DNA from: Micromonospora alfalfae
GTDB taxonomy: Bacteria > Actinomycetota > Actinomycetes > Mycobacteriales > Micromonosporaceae
Length of the DNA stretch: 64,000 nt
Assembly (NCBI RefSeq): GCF_022230925.1
Contig: NZ_JAKKFH010000008.1
Location: 372,001 to 436,000, forward strand
Direction of reading: 5' to 3'
Part shown: piece by piece, positions 24,551 through 33,004 of the stretch
Numbering within the stretch: the first letter of the stretch is position 1
Layout of the letters: every line of letters starts with the position of its first letter
Translations under genes and position numbers: made by a program
Notes under the pieces: generated by a model
The model's input: only the letters and a program-made list of their open reading frames with translations
Database searches by the model: none
Told to the model about the DNA's origin: nothing

Positions 24551-25312
24551 CTACCGTTCGACAAGCGCGAGGACCCGGCACGGGCTGCCCGACCCGGAGA
24601 CGATCGGCAGCGGCCCGGCGATCACCACCGCGCCGGTCGCCGGCAACTGCGCGAGGTTACGGAGCTGGGTCAGGCCGTACTTGTCCTGGCCGAGCAGGAA
24701 CGAGTGGCACGGGAACGGCGGGTCGAACGAGTGCGCTGCACCCGCGTCGGTCCCGACCGTCTCCACCCCGACGCCCTGGATCGGCGACTCCTCGGCCAGC
24801 CAGCGGGCGCACTCCACGGAGATGCCCGGGGTACGGCCGGCGTTGGCGTACCGCTGCGGGTCGTCGCCGTACGCGTCCCAGCCGGTGCGGTAGAGCAGCC
24901 AGCCACCGCTGGGCAGGGCGCCATGTTCCGCCTCCCATGCCTTGACGTGCTCGACCTCGAGCAGGAAGTCAGGATTGTCGGCGGCGTCGGCGGCGTGGTC
25001 GATCACCACCGCCGGGGCGATCAACTGGCTCACCGGGACCTGTGACACGTCCACGCCCTGTTGACCGGTGACCCAGTGCACCGGGGCGTCGAAGTGGGTG
25101 CCGGTGTGCTCGCCTGTGGAGAAGTTGTTCCAGTACCAGGCCGGACCTCTGTCGTCGTACCGGCTGATCTCGCTGAGCTGAAACGGCCAGGTCTGGCCGA
25201 ACTGCTCGGGCAGACCCAGGATCGGGGTCTGGTCGGAGAGCGGAGCGGTGAGGTCGACAACCTGGATCCGGCCGTTGGAAAGAGCGGCGACAAACTCCTG
25301 CAGCACCGTCAT
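24551..25312 (-). CDS. Cyclase-family metal hydrolase (kynurenine formamidase-like)
   Basis: 253 residues from ATG 25312. The metal-binding HTGTHFDAPVHW motif (HxGTHxDxPxH, about 71-82) and VDLTAPLSDQTPILG at the N terminus define the Cyclase family, with a late HSFDPPFPCHSFLLG segment. Members hydrolyse formyl- or isatin-type amides and lactones. It lies upstream of the TPP enzyme with 11 bp between, and both are probably expressed together. The open frame extends upstream to 25660, but those residues are an out-of-frame reading of the next gene's region. Confidence 0.88.
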   Translation of the reverse strand: MTVLQEFVAALSNGRIQVVDLTAPLSDQTPILGLPEQFGQTWPFQLSEISRYDDRGPAWYWNNFSTGEHTGTHFDAPVHWVTGQQGVDVSQVPVSQLIAPAVVIDHAADAADNPDFLLEVEHVKAWEAEHGALPSGGWLLYRTGWDAYGDDPQRYANAGRTPGISVECARWLAEESPIQGVGVETVGTDAGAAHSFDPPFPCHSFLLGQDKYGLTQLRNLAQLPATGAVVIAGPLPIVSGSGSPCRVLALVER

Positions 25313-25430
25313 GCGGCGACGGTACACCCGCTCATGTTCCACGATGGAGCACCGATCGGTGCCATTTGGCGCCCTGTCATCCACGGCGTGCCGCCCCATC
25401 CCGGTCAATCCGGGGCCGTGCCGGCGGCTG

Positions 25431-25868
25431 CTATCCGGAAGTACCGCCGGTGCGTGCCGCGATGCGGATGGCGGTACCCGCGGATCCGCTGTCGACGAGG
25501 AGGTAGTCGGCCATCTGCCCGACCACCCACAGGCCCATTCCGCCGGTGTCGGACAGGGGCGGTCGCTCGGCGCACGGGAAGTAGCGAGCGGTGTTGAAGC
25601 CCCGACCCTGGTCGGTGACCTCACAGGTGAGCTGACCGTCCAGGAGCAGGCGCAGGCCACCTCCGCCGCCCCCGTGCCGAATCACGTTGATCATCAGTTC
25701 GTTGACGGCGATGATCCAGTTCTGCACCTCGTCGGGGTCGAGGCCGCACCCGCGACTGAGTGCCTCGACCTCGTGTCGGACGCGATTGAGGTCGGCGAGG
25801 GTGAACGACGTCGAGAGCAGGGGCCTCCTGGCGGTGGGGGCATGGTGGTCGAGCGGTGGGTTCACCAT
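25431..25868 (-). CDS. RsbW/SpoIIAB-like ATP-binding anti-sigma kinase
   Basis: 145 residues from ATG 25868, with AGGGAGGGG upstream. This is a single HATPase_c domain: N-box NWIIAVNELMINVIRHGG (about 78-95), then VTDQGRGF and TGGMGLWVVGQMADYL (G boxes). It is too short for a full histidine kinase and fits the anti-sigma serine-kinase family, which binds a SigB/SigF-type factor and is released by a STAS antagonist. The likely partners are the sigma factor at 28389 and the STAS protein at 15002. Confidence 0.88.
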   Translation of the reverse strand: MVNPPLDHHAPTARRPLLSTSFTLADLNRVRHEVEALSRGCGLDPDEVQNWIIAVNELMINVIRHGGGGGGLRLLLDGQLTCEVTDQGRGFNTARYFPCAERPPLSDTGGMGLWVVGQMADYLLVDSGSAGTAIRIAARTGGTSG

Positions 25869-26062
25869 CGGTTCCCCTCCCTGTCGGACGTGGAGCCGGT
25901 GACCTTGCCGGTGGCATGGGGATGGGTAGCTTCCCGGAACGGGTTCACCAGGCGACCATTGCAGCAATGTGACAGGGGAAGGTACATCACGTCGGAGGCA
26001 CGACACCGTTGATCTCGCGCCTGATGTGACGTCGGCGGCGTGCCGGCGTCTAGGCTGCCTGG

Positions 26063-27283
26063 GTGGCCGATGCCGAGGTGGTGACGAACGAGGAACGGCT
26101 GCGACGTATCGAGGCGATCACCGATGCCGCCCTGTCGGGGCTGAACATCGCCGAGTTGCTCGACGAGCTGCTTGAACGGGTCCGGGACCTACTCAAGGTC
26201 GATACCGCCACCATCCTGCTGCTGGACGACCACACCGGCGAGCTTGTCGCGACAGCGGCCAAGGGCCTGGAGGAGGAGGTACGCCGCGGGTTCCGCATCC
26301 GGGTCGGACGTGGGTTCGCCGGACGAGTGGCAGCGACACGCGCGCCGGTCACGATCGATAACGTGACGCCCGACGACGTGGTCAACCCCGTCCTTCTCGT
26401 CACGGGCATACGTGCCCTACTGGGCGTGCCCATGCTCGCCAACGGCAACCTCGTCGGCGTGCTGCACGTCGGCTCCCTGGCCCTGCGGCGATTCGGCCCC
26501 GAAGACGTGAAGCTGTTGCAGCTCGTAGCCGATCGCGCCAGCCTCGCAGGTCAGGCCCGAGCACAGGCCCTCGACCGGCAGGCAGCGCTGGCCCTGCAAC
26601 ACAGCCTGCTACCCGGCCGGCTACCCGACATCTCCGGCCTGGACATGGCCGCCCGGTACGTGCCCGGCCACGACCTGGGCATCGGCGGCGACTGGTACGA
26701 CGTGTTCACGTTGCCCTCGGGCTGGCTCGGTGCCGTCATCGGTGATGTCTCGGGCCACGGGCTGCCATCCGCCGTCGTCATGGGACGCATCCGCAGCGCG
26801 CTACGCGCCTACGCTCTCGATTCCGTCGATCCCGCTGTGGCGCTGACCTCCCTCGACCGCAAGATCCACCACTTCGAAGCGGGCACCCTCACCACCGCCG
26901 TCTACGCCCTGATCACCCCCGACCGCACGAGGGTGCACCTCTCCTCCGCAGGCCATCTACCACCGCTGCTGGCTGTCCCCGGCCATCCCACCCAGCCCGT
27001 CAACCTGACGGTGGACCGGCCACTCGGTGTGGGCCGACCATCAACCAATCGCCGCACCACCGTTCTGGACCTACCGCCGGGCGCGGCGCTCGTCTTCTAC
27101 ACCGACGGACTGGTTGAACGCCGCAGCGAGCTGATCGACACCGGCATCGAGCGCCTCGCCGACGCCGTGCGGTCGGGGCCAGCCGAGGCGTTGTGCGACC
27201 ACATCATGGCCACCACCGCGGAGGAGCACCCCAACGACGACATCGCCCTACTGGTCATCGGCCGCCAACCACCATCGGATTAG
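26063..27283 (+). CDS. GAF-domain PP2C (SpoIIE-like) serine phosphatase
   Basis: 406 residues from GTG 26063. A GAF sensor domain (about 25-165; GRGFAGRVAATRAPVTIDN, GVPMLANGNLVGVLHVG) precedes a PPM/SpoIIE phosphatase domain (about 170-400) with the metal motifs GGDWYDVF, GDVSGHGLPSA, FYTDGLVERR and NDDIALLVI. It should dephosphorylate a STAS antagonist in response to a ligand or redox signal at the GAF domain, so freeing the anti-sigma kinase from its sigma factor. There is no transmembrane segment. Confidence 0.93.
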   Translation: MADAEVVTNEERLRRIEAITDAALSGLNIAELLDELLERVRDLLKVDTATILLLDDHTGELVATAAKGLEEEVRRGFRIRVGRGFAGRVAATRAPVTIDNVTPDDVVNPVLLVTGIRALLGVPMLANGNLVGVLHVGSLALRRFGPEDVKLLQLVADRASLAGQARAQALDRQAALALQHSLLPGRLPDISGLDMAARYVPGHDLGIGGDWYDVFTLPSGWLGAVIGDVSGHGLPSAVVMGRIRSALRAYALDSVDPAVALTSLDRKIHHFEAGTLTTAVYALITPDRTRVHLSSAGHLPPLLAVPGHPTQPVNLTVDRPLGVGRPSTNRRTTVLDLPPGAALVFYTDGLVERRSELIDTGIERLADAVRSGPAEALCDHIMATTAEEHPNDDIALLVIGRQPPSD

Positions 27284-27298
27284 GCCAATCGGGCCGCT

Positions 27299-27454
27299 GA
27301 TCCGGATCTACTACGAGAACCGCTGGCAACCGTTGTCGGAGAGGTCGACGCCTACCGGGTCGACGCCCACGGGTGCCAGCTGGCTGTGCTGGGCGCGAAC
27401 GGCACCGTCCGGCGACTCCTGCGGATCACTGGGCTCAGCTGGCTGCTCCGATGA
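27299..27454 (+). pseudogene. Internally deleted STAS (anti-sigma antagonist) remnant
   Basis: The frame ending at TGA 27452-27454 reads VVGEVDAYRVDAHG and then GCQLAVLGANGTVRRLLRITGLSWLLR. The first piece matches the start of a STAS domain (GEVDAYTA-type) and the second its C-terminal helix (GTVRRLLxITGL), but the ~50-residue core with the phosphorylated serine is absent. No start codon or RBS is present. It is apparently the relic of a SpoIIAA/RsbV gene lost from this phosphatase-sigma module by internal deletion. Confidence 0.6.
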
Positions 27455-27511
27455 TGCGTAAATTGACCTCCTCGGGGCACTGGACCAACGACCACCGAAG
27501 GAGATTTCTTG

Positions 27512-28261
27512 ATGGCGACGCCACCGTATTCACCGCCTGGATCCCGACGGGAAGTACGCGGCTCGCTCGCGGAGGCTCTGGTCAGTCTCGCCGAGACCCC
27601 GAGCGACGCGTCGTTGACCGATGAACTGTTGCAACGGATCGTGCAGCTGACCGCTGACCTCGTCGCCCCGGCTAGCTATGCGTCGGTCACCCGGACGTGC
27701 GACGACGCGCCAACAACGGTCGCCATGAGCAGCGAGATCGCACTCGCTGTCGACCTTGCCCAGTACGCCGACCAGACCGGGCCGTGCCTGGACACGCTCG
27801 ACGCCGGTGTGCCCATCGCCGTGCCGGACATCGCGGCGACCATGGCCTGGGCCGGGTTCCGCGAGGCGGCGCTGAACCTGGGTCTGCGAGCATCGCTGTC
27901 GATCCCGCTGTTCGCCGGTGCCGGCGTGTCCGTCGCCGCGCTCAACCTCTACGGTCATGATCCCGACGCGATGGCACCGCTGATCGCCCGAGTCTCGACG
28001 GTGTACGACCCGGAGCGCACCCACGCCCGAGCCTCGGACCCACCGTCGTCGGACCCGGGCACCGAGGAACTCGTCAGCGGGCTCGTCGAGGCCTTCGCCG
28101 TGCGTGCCGTTATCCAGCAGGCCCTCGGCATAATCATGCACCGGCGGCGCAGCACGGCCGAGGAGGCCTACCTGATCCTGCGGGTGAAGGCGGCCGAGAC
28201 CGGCAGATCGCTCATCGAGGCCGCGACCTTCACCGGACATCACGAAAAACCCGCAACCTAG
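27512..28261 (+). CDS. GAF-ANTAR regulator (second copy)
   Basis: 249 residues from ATG 27512, with AAGGAGA upstream. A GAF domain (about 25-165; QYADQTGPCLDTLDAG, GLRASLSIPL, GVSVAALNLYG) and C-terminal ANTAR domain (about 185-245; AFAVRAVIQQALGIIMHRRRSTAEEAYLILRVKA) give the same layout as the protein at 18975. It is separated from the phosphatase gene by the STAS remnant. The linker after the GAF domain (about 150-180) is long and acidic. It probably relieves transcription termination in stress genes. Confidence 0.92.
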   Translation: MATPPYSPPGSRREVRGSLAEALVSLAETPSDASLTDELLQRIVQLTADLVAPASYASVTRTCDDAPTTVAMSSEIALAVDLAQYADQTGPCLDTLDAGVPIAVPDIAATMAWAGFREAALNLGLRASLSIPLFAGAGVSVAALNLYGHDPDAMAPLIARVSTVYDPERTHARASDPPSSDPGTEELVSGLVEAFAVRAVIQQALGIIMHRRRSTAEEAYLILRVKAAETGRSLIEAATFTGHHEKPAT

Positions 28262-28338
28262 GGCGCTGGACCAGCTGCCGAGATCGCACACAGATCGGCG
28301 CCGCCCTGCCGATGCCGGTACGGCCACGGGACCGTCGA

Positions 28339-28373
28339 CCCTGCGGCGGCCGGATCCACCGACCGCCGCAGGG
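28339..28373. terminator. Convergent terminator between GAF-ANTAR and sigma-factor genes
   Basis: A perfect 11-bp stem (28339-28349 with 28363-28373) and 13-nt loop lie between the two converging stop codons. Confidence 0.65.
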
Positions 28374-28388
28374 GCACCGGCCTGCCCC

Positions 28389-29204
28389 TCAAGCGATGGC
28401 AGTGAGCTGCACCCTCAGCTTGGCCAGCGCGCGGGCAAGCAGCCGGGAGACGTGCATCTGTGACACCCCGACCTGCTCGGCGATGCCCTGCTGCGTCAAG
28501 TTGGCGTGAAAGCGCAGTGCGATGACCCTCCGCTCCCGGTCGTCAAGACACGCGAGCGCCGACACGAGAGCCACCCTCAGCTCGGCGAGGGCGAGTTCGT
28601 TGTCTTCGCCGCCGAGCGTGTCGCCCAACTCCCTGGAAGTGGTGCCATCGCCGAACGGGGTGGACAGTGAGACCGCGTTGTAGGCGCGGGCACCTTCCAG
28701 CCCTTCGAGGATCTCCTCCTCCGTGAGGTCCAGATGTCGGGCGATGTCGGCGACGGTCGGCGAGCGACCGAGCAGCTGGGTGAGGCTGTTGTTGGCCTCA
28801 CCGATGGCCATCCGCCGCTCCTGCAGCCGCCGGGGAACACGGACGTCCCAGGTGCGGTCACGGAAGTGGCGCTTGATCTCCCCCACGATCGTGGGGACCG
28901 CGTAGCTGACGAATTCGATCCCACGCGACGGGTCGAACCTGTCGATCGCGTTGATCAGCCCCAGTGCCGCCGTCTGGGTCAGGTCCTCGTTCGGCTCGCC
29001 GCGGCCGTTGTACCGCCGGGCAAGGTGATGGGCCAGCGGCAGCCAGGCCTCGATGGCCCGGGCCCGGGCAGCGGGCCTGGACGGATGGCCAGCCGGCAGC
29101 GCGACCATCACGGCGAGGAGGTGGCTGGCCGGCGACTCAGGCGTGGTGCTGCGATCAGCCAGGTTGTTCGTCGGTGCGGGCCGACCTGTCGAAGTGATGG
29201 TCAT
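28389..29204 (-). CDS. SigB/SigF/SigG-type alternative sigma factor
   Basis: 271 residues from ATG 29204 with GGAGGAA upstream. Region 2 (LPLAHHLARRYNGRGEPNEDLTQTAALGLINAID, RGIEFVSYAVPTIVGEIKRHFRD), region 3 (VPRRLQERRM, LGRSPTVADIARHLDLTEEEILEGLE) and region 4 (LDDRERRVIALRFHANLTQQGIAEQVGVSQMHVSRLL) are all intact. The GEIKRHFRDRTWDVRVPRRLQE segment identifies the SigB/F/G subfamily, which recognises GTTT-N14-16-GGGTAT-like promoters. Matching motifs precede several genes in this window. Control is expected from the adjacent anti-sigma/phosphatase genes. A ~33-residue unstructured N-terminal extension precedes region 2. Confidence 0.93.
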   Translation of the reverse strand: MTITSTGRPAPTNNLADRSTTPESPASHLLAVMVALPAGHPSRPAARARAIEAWLPLAHHLARRYNGRGEPNEDLTQTAALGLINAIDRFDPSRGIEFVSYAVPTIVGEIKRHFRDRTWDVRVPRRLQERRMAIGEANNSLTQLLGRSPTVADIARHLDLTEEEILEGLEGARAYNAVSLSTPFGDGTTSRELGDTLGGEDNELALAELRVALVSALACLDDRERRVIALRFHANLTQQGIAEQVGVSQMHVSRLLARALAKLRVQLTAIA

Positions 29205-29669
29205 CGGTTCCTCCGCTGTCCGGTGTGGGCGTCGTCGCGACCCCCGCGTGGGGAGGCCGCGTCGTGCTCAGACCGGGCGGGTCGCCAGCCGTTCGCAAAC
29301 CTGTATCGATGGACATCAGGTGGCCTTCACGGCCGTTGCGGTTGCTGGCTCGTCGGTCACGTGCGGACCTCCCGAGACTCGGGATCGTGTCGGGCACGTG
29401 GCTTGACCCAGAGATGAGCCTAGAACGGTCGGCGAGGTTCTGCCACTCGTCAGCAGCCGCACCGGCCCGAGCCGGCCGCAAGGAGCGGACGAGAGGCAGC
29501 GGCACCGGCACGCAGGCTGCGGTGGGTGTCGCTCCGGCAGCGGCAGACTGAGTCACCGCTCAACCCAGCTCCCGGTTTGTCGACAAAAGACAGGGGTACC
29601 AGTTTCGCGGCGCTTCGGACGGGATCCGGAGCGGCCCATCCGCTAGCCCTCTGCTCCGGGAGGCAGTCA
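29205..29669. other. 465-bp intergenic region between divergent sigma-factor and zinc dehydrogenase genes
   Basis: No convincing gene is present; translations in all frames are low-quality. The right part contains the SigB-like promoter of the dehydrogenase (29575-29599). The left part must hold the sigma-factor promoter; I could not identify a good match to its own consensus there, so autoregulation is not supported. Confidence 0.55.
29575..29599 (+). promoter_or_regulatory. SigB-like promoter of the zinc dehydrogenase operon
   Basis: GTTT (29575-29578), 15 bp, GGGTAC (29594-29599), 71 nt before ATG 29670. This is a near-ideal SigB/SigF-type promoter and lies next to the gene for such a sigma factor. 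Confidence 0.65.
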
Positions 29670-30818
29670 ATGCGAGCAATGGTCTACCGCGGTCCGTACC
29701 GTCTGCGGGTGGAGGAGAAGGACCGTCCCGCCATCGAGCATCCCAACGACGCGATCATCAAAGTGACCCGTGCGGCGATCTGTGGGTCCGACCTGCACCT
29801 TTATCACGGAATGATGCCCGACACCCGGGTCGGGATGACCTTCGGTCACGAGTTCGTCGGTGTGGTCGACGAGGTCGGTCCGTCGGTGCGAAACGTCCAG
29901 CCGGGTGACCGGGTCATGGTTCCCTTCAACGTCTACTGCGGGTCGTGCTTCTTCTGCGCCCGGGGGCTGTTCAGCAACTGCCACAACGTCAACCCCAACG
30001 CCACAGCCGTCGGCGGCATCTACGGTTACTCACACACCTGCGGCGGCTACGACGGCGGTCAGGCCGAGTACGTCCGGGTGCCGTTCGCCGACATCGGCCC
30101 ACGTCAGATCCCCGAGTGGATGGACGACGACGACGCCGTCCTGCTCACCGACGCGCTCGCCACCGGTTATTTCGGCGCCCAGCTCGGTGACATCGTCGAG
30201 GGTGACGTGGTCGTGGTCTTCGGTGCCGGACCCGTCGGCCTGTACGCCGCGAAGTCGGCCTGGCTGATGGGCGCCGGTCGGGTCATCGTCATCGACCACC
30301 TCGACTACCGGCTGGAGAAGGCGGCGGCGTTCGCCCACGCCGAGACCTACAACTTCGGGGTGTACGACGACATCGTCGTACACCTGAAAAAGATCACCGA
30401 CCACCTGGGCGCCGACGTGGCCATCGACGCCGTCGGCGCGGAGGCGGACGGCAACCTCCTCCAGCACGTCACTGCCGCGAAGCTGAAGTTGCAGGGTGGC
30501 TCCCCGGTCGCCCTCAACTGGGCGATCGACTCGGTACGCAAGGGCGGCAACGTATCGGTGATGGGCGCGTACGGGCCGATGTTCAGCGCGGTCAAGTTCG
30601 GTGACGCGCTGAACAAGGGCCTGACCCTGCGGATGAACCAGTGCCCGGTGAAGCGGCAGTGGCCGCGCCTGTTCGAGCACATCCGCAACGGCTACCTCAA
30701 GCCCAGCGACATCGTGACCCACCGGATTCCGCTGGAGCACATCGCCGAGGCCTACCACATCTTCTCCGCGAAGCTCGACGGCTGCATCAAGCCGCTGATC
30801 GTTCCGAACCCCGCCTGA
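29670..30818 (+). CDS. Zinc-dependent medium-chain alcohol dehydrogenase (formaldehyde-dehydrogenase-like)
   Basis: 382 residues from ATG 29670 (GGGAGG upstream). Catalytic zinc ligands are seen in AAICGSDLHLYHG (Cys ~38) and GHEFVGVVDEVG (His/Glu), and the structural zinc site in NVYCGSCFFCARGLFSNCHN. The Rossmann motif VFGAGPVGLYAAKSA binds NAD(P). The long insert after the second domain (YGYSHTCGGYDGGQAEYVRVP) is typical of glutathione-independent formaldehyde dehydrogenase-like enzymes. It probably detoxifies aldehydes or alcohols under stress. The following hypothetical gene is 18 bp downstream, so they form an operon. Confidence 0.92.
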   Translation: MRAMVYRGPYRLRVEEKDRPAIEHPNDAIIKVTRAAICGSDLHLYHGMMPDTRVGMTFGHEFVGVVDEVGPSVRNVQPGDRVMVPFNVYCGSCFFCARGLFSNCHNVNPNATAVGGIYGYSHTCGGYDGGQAEYVRVPFADIGPRQIPEWMDDDDAVLLTDALATGYFGAQLGDIVEGDVVVVFGAGPVGLYAAKSAWLMGAGRVIVIDHLDYRLEKAAAFAHAETYNFGVYDDIVVHLKKITDHLGADVAIDAVGAEADGNLLQHVTAAKLKLQGGSPVALNWAIDSVRKGGNVSVMGAYGPMFSAVKFGDALNKGLTLRMNQCPVKRQWPRLFEHIRNGYLKPSDIVTHRIPLEHIAEAYHIFSAKLDGCIKPLIVPNPA

Positions 30819-30836
30819 CCCGATCGGGAGCCCGAC

Positions 30837-31415
30837 ATGGCCTACACAGCAGACAAGCCGAAACTGGCTGAGTCCAGCGACGAGCTGCGTGCCCGAATCC
30901 CCGGCTGGGGTGTCGACCTCGACCCGAAGGACCGGCCTTCGGTGCCGCAGGAGCGGTTCGACCCGACCCTCAACGGTGCACACTGGGAGTTCCCCGAGCG
31001 GCAGCCGGAGAAGTGGCCGAGGGAGAGGTCAATCGAGCACAAGTTCCTCACCCCGGTCTTCGGTACCTCGTGCCCACCCAAGGGCCTGTCCGGGATGATC
31101 CGCCGGTACTCCTACCGCAGGTACAGCGAGGGACGTGCCGCCCACTGGCTGCTCCTGCTCGCCGCCGACCGGGTGGACGCGGTCGAGAGCACCTTCGCTT
31201 CGTTCCTGACCCGCCATCCTGACAACCCGATCACCGAGACCGGCGTCCTGAGCGAATTCACCCACCACGGGCTCCCGTCACGGCTGGGCGGCAAGCGGGT
31301 CGACCGCTTACACCACCCGCTCGACCCGGTCCTCGTCGCCGCACCCTGGGTGCTGGCCGCGGGGGTCGCCTACCTGGCCCTCCGCCGGGTCGCCGGCCGC
31401 AGCACGCAGGACTAG
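30837..31415 (+). CDS. Conserved hypothetical protein of the zinc dehydrogenase operon
   Basis: 192 residues from ATG 30837, 18 bp after the dehydrogenase stop. The N-terminal half is hydrophilic and Pro-rich (GVDLDPKDRPSVPQERFDP, HWEFPERQPEKWPRERSIEH), then GTSCPPKGLSGMIRRYSYRRYSEGRAAHWLLLLAADRVD, and one C-terminal hydrophobic helix (DPVLVAAPWVLAAGVAYLALRRV) that should anchor it in the membrane. I recall such genes recurring next to this type of dehydrogenase. It may be a membrane partner or electron-transfer adaptor. Its function is unknown. Confidence 0.78.
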   Translation: MAYTADKPKLAESSDELRARIPGWGVDLDPKDRPSVPQERFDPTLNGAHWEFPERQPEKWPRERSIEHKFLTPVFGTSCPPKGLSGMIRRYSYRRYSEGRAAHWLLLLAADRVDAVESTFASFLTRHPDNPITETGVLSEFTHHGLPSRLGGKRVDRLHHPLDPVLVAAPWVLAAGVAYLALRRVAGRSTQD

Positions 31416-31672
31416 GTCGGCTGCTTCGGGCAGAGCCGGGTCGAGGTCGGGTGGGGCATCGACTCCTGTGTGGTGACAGCGCAGGCGGGTACACGCCCAG
31501 CGGGGCTGGGCCGCCGAGCCGCACCGGCGACGACGCGGGTCTCACGTCCCCTGCGAAAGGGTTTCGTCGGCCTCAAACCATGGTGGAACGTCCTCGGTCG
31601 CCGACGGCCGACATGGCACGATGGCTGTGTCCTGCGCCGCCAGTGGCCGGGAACGACACTGATGGAGTCGGG

Positions 31673-32920
31673 ATGTCGGAGCTGGCCGGCCCGCCGGTGC
31701 CAGGGTTGGCGAAACTGTGGACGCACGACCCGGTCACCGCCGGCCCGTATCGCCTGGTCGGGCGGTTGGGCGCGGGTGGGCAGGGGGTCGTCTATCTCGG
31801 TGAGGACGACTCCGGTGACCGGGTCGCTGTCAAGATGGTCAACGTCGATCTGAGTGATCCACGGGCGCGGTCGCAGTTCGTGAAGGAGATCGCCGCCGCC
31901 CGGCGGGTCGCTCCGTTCTGCACCGCGCAGGTGCTCTTCGCGGAGGTGGACGGCGAGCGGCCCTACGTGGTCAGTGAGTTCATCGAGGGCCTGACCCTGC
32001 ACCGGCACGTCCGCGAGCGTGGTCCGGTGACCGGTAACGCCCTGCACCGGCTCGCGGTCGGGACTGTCACGGCGCTCGCGGCGATCCACAGTGCCGGGGT
32101 GGTGCACTGCGATCTGAAGCCGGACAACGTGGTGTTGGGCGAGGACGGTCCTCGGGTGATCGACTTCGGTATCGCCCGGGCGTTGGGCAACACCGAGACG
32201 GCGTCCAGCCGGGTCATGGGGACCACCGCGTACATGGCGCCGGAGCGGTTCCGCGACGACGCGATCGGTCCACCCTGTGACGTCTTCGCCTGGGCGGCCA
32301 CGATCGCCTTCGCCGCCGGTGGTCGGCCGCCCTTCGGCACCGATTCACTCTTCGCCGTGATGCACCGGGTGCTGCACGATCCGCCTGACCTGCCGGCGAT
32401 GCCCCCCGTCCTGGACGAGCTGATCCGGGAGTGCCTGGCCAAGGATCCGGCGGACCGGCCGGCGGCCGAGCGCGTGTTGGTGCGGCTGCTTCGGCAGGAC
32501 GGCAGGGTCACCGAGCCGCTACGTCGGGAGAGCCTGCTGGAGGTCGGCAACGAGACCGCTGGCGCGCCCACACCGGACCATCCGCTCCCCCAGGTCACGC
32601 CGACGGCGCCCCAACCGGGCGGGACGCAGCCGCAGGTGCCGACCCAGGCCCGGCCGACCCAGCCGGCGCACCTGCCGGTGTCCGAGCCCGGCGTCGGTAC
32701 GGGAGGCGGCGGCGCGTTGCGGCGGCTGCGTCGTGAGGCCGTCGACGCCTGGGGCATCTCGACAGCGCTCTTCCTCGGTTCGGTCGGCGCCGCCGCCGGC
32801 TACGTCGCGTCGAGCGCGCTCGGTCCGTCCGCCGCTGTCGGTGGGGCCGCCTTCGTCGTGGTCTACCTGGTTCGGTTGCTGGTCGCGACGGCCCTCGGGA
32901 GCCGGTCCGAGCACGGGTGA
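31673..32920 (+). CDS. Ser/Thr protein kinase, PknB-like, with C-terminal membrane helices
   Basis: 415 residues from ATG 31673. The kinase domain (about 25-275) is complete: glycine loop GAGGQGVV (33-40), Lys54 (VAVKMV), catalytic HCDLKPDN (145-152), DFG at 164-166, and APE (TAYMAPERF). A Pro/Thr/Gln-rich linker (about 290-350) leads to two hydrophobic helices near the C terminus (WGISTALFLGSVGAAAGYVA and AAVGGAAFVVVYLVRLLVATA). No extracytoplasmic sensor domain follows, unlike PASTA kinases. The VWA protein starting 84 bp downstream may be its substrate or partner. Confidence 0.92.
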   Translation: MSELAGPPVPGLAKLWTHDPVTAGPYRLVGRLGAGGQGVVYLGEDDSGDRVAVKMVNVDLSDPRARSQFVKEIAAARRVAPFCTAQVLFAEVDGERPYVVSEFIEGLTLHRHVRERGPVTGNALHRLAVGTVTALAAIHSAGVVHCDLKPDNVVLGEDGPRVIDFGIARALGNTETASSRVMGTTAYMAPERFRDDAIGPPCDVFAWAATIAFAAGGRPPFGTDSLFAVMHRVLHDPPDLPAMPPVLDELIRECLAKDPADRPAAERVLVRLLRQDGRVTEPLRRESLLEVGNETAGAPTPDHPLPQVTPTAPQPGGTQPQVPTQARPTQPAHLPVSEPGVGTGGGGALRRLRREAVDAWGISTALFLGSVGAAAGYVASSALGPSAAVGGAAFVVVYLVRLLVATALGSRSEHG

Positions 32921-33004
32921 CCGGTGCGCCGGGGTCGGGCTCGCCGACTGGCGCCGCATCGATAGGTTGACTGCCACCAGCCGCCCGCCGAGGAGGACGT
33001 CCCG

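Noticed and set aside
22864..24564. Second long minus-strand frame over the TPP enzyme gene
   Set aside because: It is Arg/Gly-rich with no domain pattern, while the overlapping frame has full TPP-enzyme motifs.
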